Origin: an uncultured Clostridia bacterium
GTDB taxonomy: Bacteria; Bacillota; Clostridia; TANB77; CAG-508
Direction: 5' to 3'
NCBI GenBank assembly: GCA_947623615.1
Contig: CANQHH010000036.1
Location: 1 to 9,751, forward strand
DNA: 9,751 bases
The translations under genes were made by a program, and so were the position numbers. Positions 6,397-9,751 of this stretch are shown here, in pieces. Position 1 is the first letter of the stretch. Each line of letters starts with the position of its first letter. The notes below the pieces were generated by a model. The model saw only the letters and a list, made by a program, of their open reading frames with translations, was not told the origin of the DNA and did no database searches.

Positions 6397-7695
6397 ATGT
6401 CATTTGTAGTAGCAATAGATGGACCTGCAGGAACAGGAAAAGGTACAGTAACCAAAATATTATCTAAAAAATTGAAATTGATAAATATAGATACAGGAGC
6501 AATGTATAGATGCGTGACTCTTGCAATGATAAATGAAAATATACAATTAGATGATTTACCTAAAATAGAGGAACTATTAAAAAATATAAAAATTGAGTTA
6601 AAAAATGATAAAGGTAATCAAGTTGTATTATTAAATGACAAGGATGTAACAAAAGAAATAAGAAGTAAAGAGGTAACAAAACTTGTATCACAGGTTTCTA
6701 GTATAAAACAGGTTCGATTAGAAATGGCTGGATTACAGAGAAAAATGGCTAAAGATAAAGATGTTATAATGGAAGGTAGAGACATAGGTACATATGTATT
6801 TCCAAATGCAGAACTAAAAATATATTTAGATGCAGATGTTGATGAAAGAGCAAAAAGAAGGTATAAACAAAACCAAGAAAAAGGCATAAATATGAGTTAT
6901 GAAGAGGTTTTGGACAATATAAAAAAGAGAGATGAAAATGATAAAAATAAAGAAATAGGTGCATTAAAAATTGCAAATGATGCTATTGTTATAGATACCA
7001 CTAATAAAAGTATTGATGAAGTGGTAAAGGAAATAAAAGGGCATGTTGTAAAAAAGAAAAAACAAATAAAAATGGTGCAAAAGATATATAATGTAAGATC
7101 TGAAAGTACATGGAAAAAAATAGAACACAAAATTGTAAAATTTATACTATCTGGATTGTATCGAATAATATTCAGAGTAAGAATAACAGGAGAAGTACCA
7201 GAAGAAGGTAGTTATATAATTTGCGCAAATCATATAAATTATTTAGATGCAGCGGGTGTTGTGTTATTAAATAAAAGAAAAGTACAATTTGTTGCCAAAG
7301 AAGATTTATTTAGATATAGACTTATGAATTGGCTTGCACATATATTTGACATAATACCAATAAAAAGAAATATGCAAGATATGGAAGCAATGAAAAGATG
7401 TATTAAAATCTTAAAAAATGGTGGAATTTTGGGCATATTTCCAGAAGGAACAAGAAATGGAATGGAGAAAAATGTAAAAGCAAAAAATGGAGCTGCATAT
7501 ATGGCAATAAAAACAGGAACTCCAATAATTCCAGTGGGAATACATGGAAAATTTAAAGTTTTTTCAAAAGTATACATAAATTTTGGAGAACCAGTTGATT
7601 TGAGCAGATACAAAGGTGAAGGAAAAGAAGCGGTAGATGAAGCAACACAGCTAATTATGGATAAAATAGTTATGTTGACAAAAATGGAAGATTAG
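6397..7695 (+). CDS. cmk-plsC: Cytidylate kinase fused to 1-acylglycerol-3-phosphate acyltransferase
   Basis: A 432-aa two-domain protein. Residues 1 to about 217 are a normal-length cytidylate kinase, which phosphorylates CMP and dCMP with ATP: P-loop GPAGTGKGT (9-17), DTGAMYR (32-38), EGRDIGT (126-132) and the lid arginines DERAKRRY. A basic linker (about 217-245, VVKKKKQIK) leads to a PlsC-type domain, which adds the second acyl chain to lysophosphatidic acid: N-H279-x4-D284 catalytic motif, PIKRN, FPEGTR (348-353) and PIIPVGI (376-382). The hydrophobic stretch just before the acyltransferase motif (VKFILSGLYRIIF) may bind the membrane. AGGAGG at 6383-6388 overlaps the previous stop and sits eight bases before the ATG. 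In many Clostridia cmk and plsC are separate neighbours, or cmk is near ispH; here one uninterrupted frame joins them. The junction contains an A-rich slippery heptamer. Confidence 0.94.
   Translation: MSFVVAIDGPAGTGKGTVTKILSKKLKLINIDTGAMYRCVTLAMINENIQLDDLPKIEELLKNIKIELKNDKGNQVVLLNDKDVTKEIRSKEVTKLVSQVSSIKQVRLEMAGLQRKMAKDKDVIMEGRDIGTYVFPNAELKIYLDADVDERAKRRYKQNQEKGINMSYEEVLDNIKKRDENDKNKEIGALKIANDAIVIDTTNKSIDEVVKEIKGHVVKKKKQIKMVQKIYNVRSESTWKKIEHKIVKFILSGLYRIIFRVRITGEVPEEGSYIICANHINYLDAAGVVLLNKRKVQFVAKEDLFRYRLMNWLAHIFDIIPIKRNMQDMEAMKRCIKILKNGGILGIFPEGTRNGMEKNVKAKNGAAYMAIKTGTPIIPVGIHGKFKVFSKVYINFGEPVDLSRYKGEGKEAVDEATQLIMDKIVMLTKMED
7050..7056 (+). other. A_AAA_AAG slippery heptamer at the kinase/acyltransferase junction
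   Basis: The heptamer is in the phase needed for a -1 shift (zero-frame codons GTA AAA AAG). AAAAGGG at 7035-7041 lies eight bases upstream, like the stimulatory Shine-Dalgarno of dnaX. In the -1 frame a TAA occurs at 7089-7091, so a shift would release a kinase-only product about 12 residues longer than the kinase domain border. No convincing downstream stem-loop is visible, and A runs are common in this genome. Confidence 0.3.
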
Positions 7696-7703
7696 TATAT
7701 AAT
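7675..7703 (+). promoter_or_regulatory. Full-consensus sigma-A promoter of typA
   Basis: TTGACA (7675-7680), 17 bp, TATAAT (7698-7703): every base of both hexamers matches consensus. The -35 lies in the last codons of the cmk-plsC frame and the -10 starts two bases after its TAG stop. Initiation is expected near 7710, about 36 nt before the typA start. Confidence 0.88.
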
Positions 7704-7729
7704 AATGAATTAGATTTTGTAAATTTTAA

Positions 7730-7736
7730 GAGGGGA
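7730..7736 (+). promoter_or_regulatory. Ribosome binding site of typA
   Basis: GAGGGGA, ending nine bases before ATG 7746 but adjoining the in-frame ATG 7737. Spacing therefore favours 7746 as the start. Confidence 0.6.
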
Positions 7737-7745
7737 ATGTTAAGA

Positions 7746-9557
7746 ATGAATAACAAGAATATAAGAAACGTAGCGATAATAGCACACGTAGATCATGGAA
7801 AAACTACATTAGTAGACTGTTTATTAAAACAAAGTCATGTATTTAGAGAAAATGAGCAAATAGATGAAAGAATAATGGATTCTAATGACTTAGAGAAAGA
7901 AAGAGGAATAACAATTCTTTCTAAAAATACATCTGTAATGTATAATGATATAAAAATTAATATAGTTGACACACCTGGACATGCTGATTTTGGTGGAGAA
8001 GTTGAGCGTGTTTTAAAAATGGTAGATGGTGTTCTTTTACTTGTAGATGCATTTGAAGGACCAATGCCACAAACAAGAGAAGTGTTAAAAAAATCATTAG
8101 CCTTAAATTTAAAACCAATAGTTATTATAAATAAAATAGATAGACCTGGAGCTAATCCATTAAAAGTGGTAGATCAAGTATTGGAATTATTTATTGATCT
8201 TAATGCAAATGATGAACAACTAGATTTTCCAGTTGTATATGCATCTGCTAAAAATGGAATAGCAAAATTACATTTAGATGATGAAAGTGATAATGTAAGT
8301 TGTATATTTGATACAATAATTAATAACATTGAACCACCAAAATGTGATATAGATGGAACAATGCAAATGTTAGTTTCAAATATAGATTATGACGAATATT
8401 TAGGTAGAATAGCTGTAGGAAGAGTAGAAAGAGGTTTTATAAACTCTGGAACTACTGTTGCAGTATGTAGAAAAGATAAAACAGATCAAGGTAAAATAGC
8501 TAAATTATTTACATATATGGGATTAAAAAGAACAGAGGTGGAAAAAGTAGAGGCAGGAGATATTGTATGTTTATCAGGAATACCTGATATTAGTATAGGT
8601 GATACAATATGTGATTTAAACAATCCTGAAAAAATACCATTTGTAGATATAGATGAACCAACAGTATCTATGACATTTAGTGTAAATAATGGACCATTTG
8701 CTGGAAAAGAAGGTCAATTTGTAACATCAAGACATATAAGAGATAGATTATTTAAAGAGCTTGAAAGAAATGTAAGTCTTCGTGTAAAAGAAACAGAATC
8801 AGCAGATAGTTTTGAAGTATGTGGACGTGGAGAGTTGCATTTATCAGTACTTATAGAAACAATGAGAAGAGAAGGATTTGAGCTTTTAGTATCTCGTCCA
8901 AAGGTTATATATAAAGAAATTGATGGTGTAAAATGTGAACCTATGGAAAAATTAGTAGTTAATGTGCCAGATGATTGTATAGGAAATGTTATAGAAAAGT
9001 TAGGTAAAAGAAAAGCAGAGATGCTAAATATGGAACCAGCAGAGCCTGGTCATACAAAAGTAGAGTTTAAAATACCAGCAAGAGGAATAATAGGATATAG
9101 AACAGATTTCTTAACAGATACAAAAGGCGAAGGTACAATGAATAGCGTATTTGAATGTTATGAGCCATATAAGGGAGAAATACAATCAAGAAGTAGAGGT
9201 GTGCTTGTAGCATTTGAGCAAGGAACAAGTGTAACTTATGGATTATATAATGCTCAAGAAAGAGGAGAATTGTTCATTGGTGCTGGTGTAGATGTATATG
9301 AAGGAATGATAGTTGGTATAAATTCAAGAAATGAAGATATATCAATAAATGTATGTAAAGAAAAGCATTTAACAAATACAAGAGCATCAGGCTCAGATGA
9401 CGCACTACGTTTAGTGCCACCTGTAGTTTTATCATTGGAAAAGGCAATAGAATTTATACAAGATGATGAATTGGTAGAAGTTACACCAAAAAACATACGT
9501 TTAAGAAAGAAAATTTTAGATAGTAAAACTAGAGAAAGAGAAGCAAGAAAATCTTAA
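7746..9557 (+). CDS. typA: Ribosome-associated GTPase TypA/BipA
   Basis: Translational GTPase of the EF-G/LepA class that binds ribosomes and aids 50S assembly and growth under stress such as cold. At 603 aa it is close to E. coli BipA (607). G motifs: G1 AHVDHGKTT (13-21), switch I ERGITI (52-57), G3 DTPGHADF (75-82), G4 NKID (129-132), G5 SAK (167-169). The C-terminal part has the TypA-specific blocks RGIIGYRTDFLTDTKGEGTMN-like (positions about 9082-9142) and ASGSDDALRLVPP. I chose the ATG at 7746 (MNNKNIRNVAII), which matches the usual N-terminus. The ATG at 7737 directly abuts the GAGGGGA ribosome binding site and is too close to it. The gene has its own promoter and a terminator, so it can be expressed alone, though read-through from cmk-plsC is possible because no terminator separates them. 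Confidence 0.96.
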   Translation: MNNKNIRNVAIIAHVDHGKTTLVDCLLKQSHVFRENEQIDERIMDSNDLEKERGITILSKNTSVMYNDIKINIVDTPGHADFGGEVERVLKMVDGVLLLVDAFEGPMPQTREVLKKSLALNLKPIVIINKIDRPGANPLKVVDQVLELFIDLNANDEQLDFPVVYASAKNGIAKLHLDDESDNVSCIFDTIINNIEPPKCDIDGTMQMLVSNIDYDEYLGRIAVGRVERGFINSGTTVAVCRKDKTDQGKIAKLFTYMGLKRTEVEKVEAGDIVCLSGIPDISIGDTICDLNNPEKIPFVDIDEPTVSMTFSVNNGPFAGKEGQFVTSRHIRDRLFKELERNVSLRVKETESADSFEVCGRGELHLSVLIETMRREGFELLVSRPKVIYKEIDGVKCEPMEKLVVNVPDDCIGNVIEKLGKRKAEMLNMEPAEPGHTKVEFKIPARGIIGYRTDFLTDTKGEGTMNSVFECYEPYKGEIQSRSRGVLVAFEQGTSVTYGLYNAQERGELFIGAGVDVYEGMIVGINSRNEDISINVCKEKHLTNTRASGSDDALRLVPPVVLSLEKAIEFIQDDELVEVTPKNIRLRKKILDSKTREREARKS

Positions 9558-9563
9558 AATAAA

Positions 9564-9602
9564 TGGGGCATGATAAAATAAAGTTTCATGTCCCAATTTG
9601 TT
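9564..9602 (+). terminator. Intrinsic terminator after typA
   Basis: TGGGGCATGA (9564-9573) pairs with TTCATGTCCCA (from 9586 to 9595), ten pairs including one G-U, around a twelve-base loop. The following T-tract is short and interrupted (TTTGTT), so termination may be partial. It starts seven bases after the typA stop. Confidence 0.6.
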
Positions 9603-9622
9603 AGTATTGAAGAGGAATAGCA

Positions 9623-9751
9623 ATGAATAAAAAGGAATTAGAAAAAATAAAACAAAAAGCATTAGATGATAATATACCAATAATTATGGATGATACATTA
9701 GAGGTAATAGAGCAAATATTAAAAGAAAGTAAATTAGCTAGAATTTTAGAA
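9623..9751 (+). CDS. Class I SAM-dependent O-methyltransferase, YrrM/TrmR-like (3' end missing)
   Basis: Only the first 43 codons are in the window. The ATG at 9623 has AGAGGA (9611-9616) six bases upstream. The fragment, with a Lys-rich helix, then DDNIPIIMDDTLEVIEQIL and ARILE at the edge, matches the N-terminus of the O-methyltransferase family that includes B. subtilis YrrM/TrmR, where VPI..., a helix and KILEIGTAIGYS follow in this order. TrmR methylates 5-hydroxyuridine at the tRNA wobble position, but the SAM-binding motif would start just beyond the window, so the specific function is inference. It may be transcribed by read-through of the weak terminator; I see no convincing promoter of its own. 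Confidence 0.7.
   Translation, partial: MNKKELEKIKQKALDDNIPIIMDDTLEVIEQILKESKLARILE

Noticed and set aside
7072..7074. Internal ATG as a separate start for the acyltransferase
   Set aside because: No Shine-Dalgarno-like sequence stands at a suitable distance, and the frame is continuous with the kinase.
7239..7613. A 124-residue - strand open frame
   Set aside because: It lies wholly inside the acyltransferase domain, whose motifs are intact on the + strand, and no ribosome binding site precedes it.
7737..7745. ATG 7737 as start of typA
   Set aside because: The purine-rich site GAGGGGA abuts it directly; ATG 7746 has workable spacing and the family-typical N-terminus.
9571..9579. TGATAAAAT as an extended -10 for the O-methyltransferase gene
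   Set aside because: It lies inside the typA terminator hairpin and no -35-like hexamer stands 16-18 bases upstream.

Overview
This window looks like the chromosome of a low-GC, Gram-positive bacterium of the class Clostridia (Bacillota). The base composition is AT-rich, with AGA/AAA/ATA-rich codon use, strong AGGAGG-type ribosome binding sites and sigma-A promoters close to consensus. It also has a clostridial-style iscR-iscS-iscU cluster without hscA/hscB/fdx, and a sortase-type surface protein. TGA is not used as a sense codon. The genus cannot be fixed from the sequence alone.

Layout. (1) 1-2134 holds an Fe-S biogenesis block: the 3' part of iscR, a promoter carrying two copies of a 21-bp dyad (TTCCTA-N9-TAGGAA), then iscS and iscU overlapping by one base, and a terminator. 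The dyads are very probably the operators of the IscR encoded next door. (2) 2165-5276 is an accessory pair of convergent genes: a polytopic membrane protein of unknown function (possibly GT-C-like) on +, and a secreted DUF4874/DUF4832 protein on - with an Asn-rich repeat stalk and an IPQTG sortase signal. They share one perfect 19-bp inverted-repeat terminator. (3) 5283-5502 is a divergent promoter region with a full-consensus promoter on - and an extended -10 promoter on +. (4) 5503-7695 is a two-gene operon: a P-loop ATPase fused to an Asp23/Gls24-like domain, then a cytidylate kinase fused to a PlsC-type acyltransferase. (5) 7675-9602 is typA/bipA, with its own full-consensus promoter whose -35 lies inside the preceding coding sequence, and a terminator. 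(6) From 9623 an O-methyltransferase gene (YrrM/TrmR-like) runs off the window.

How the parts relate. IscS and IscU make Fe-S clusters and IscR probably senses their supply. The right-hand block couples nucleotide supply (CMP/dCMP phosphorylation), phosphatidic acid synthesis, an envelope-linked Asp23-type protein and the ribosome-associated GTPase TypA. The most notable points are the twin operators around the isc promoter, the two domain fusions, a dnaX-like A_AAA_AAG heptamer at the kinase/acyltransferase junction, and the Cys/His-rich tail of IscU. I saw no tRNA, rRNA, CRISPR array, insertion sequence or prophage signal.
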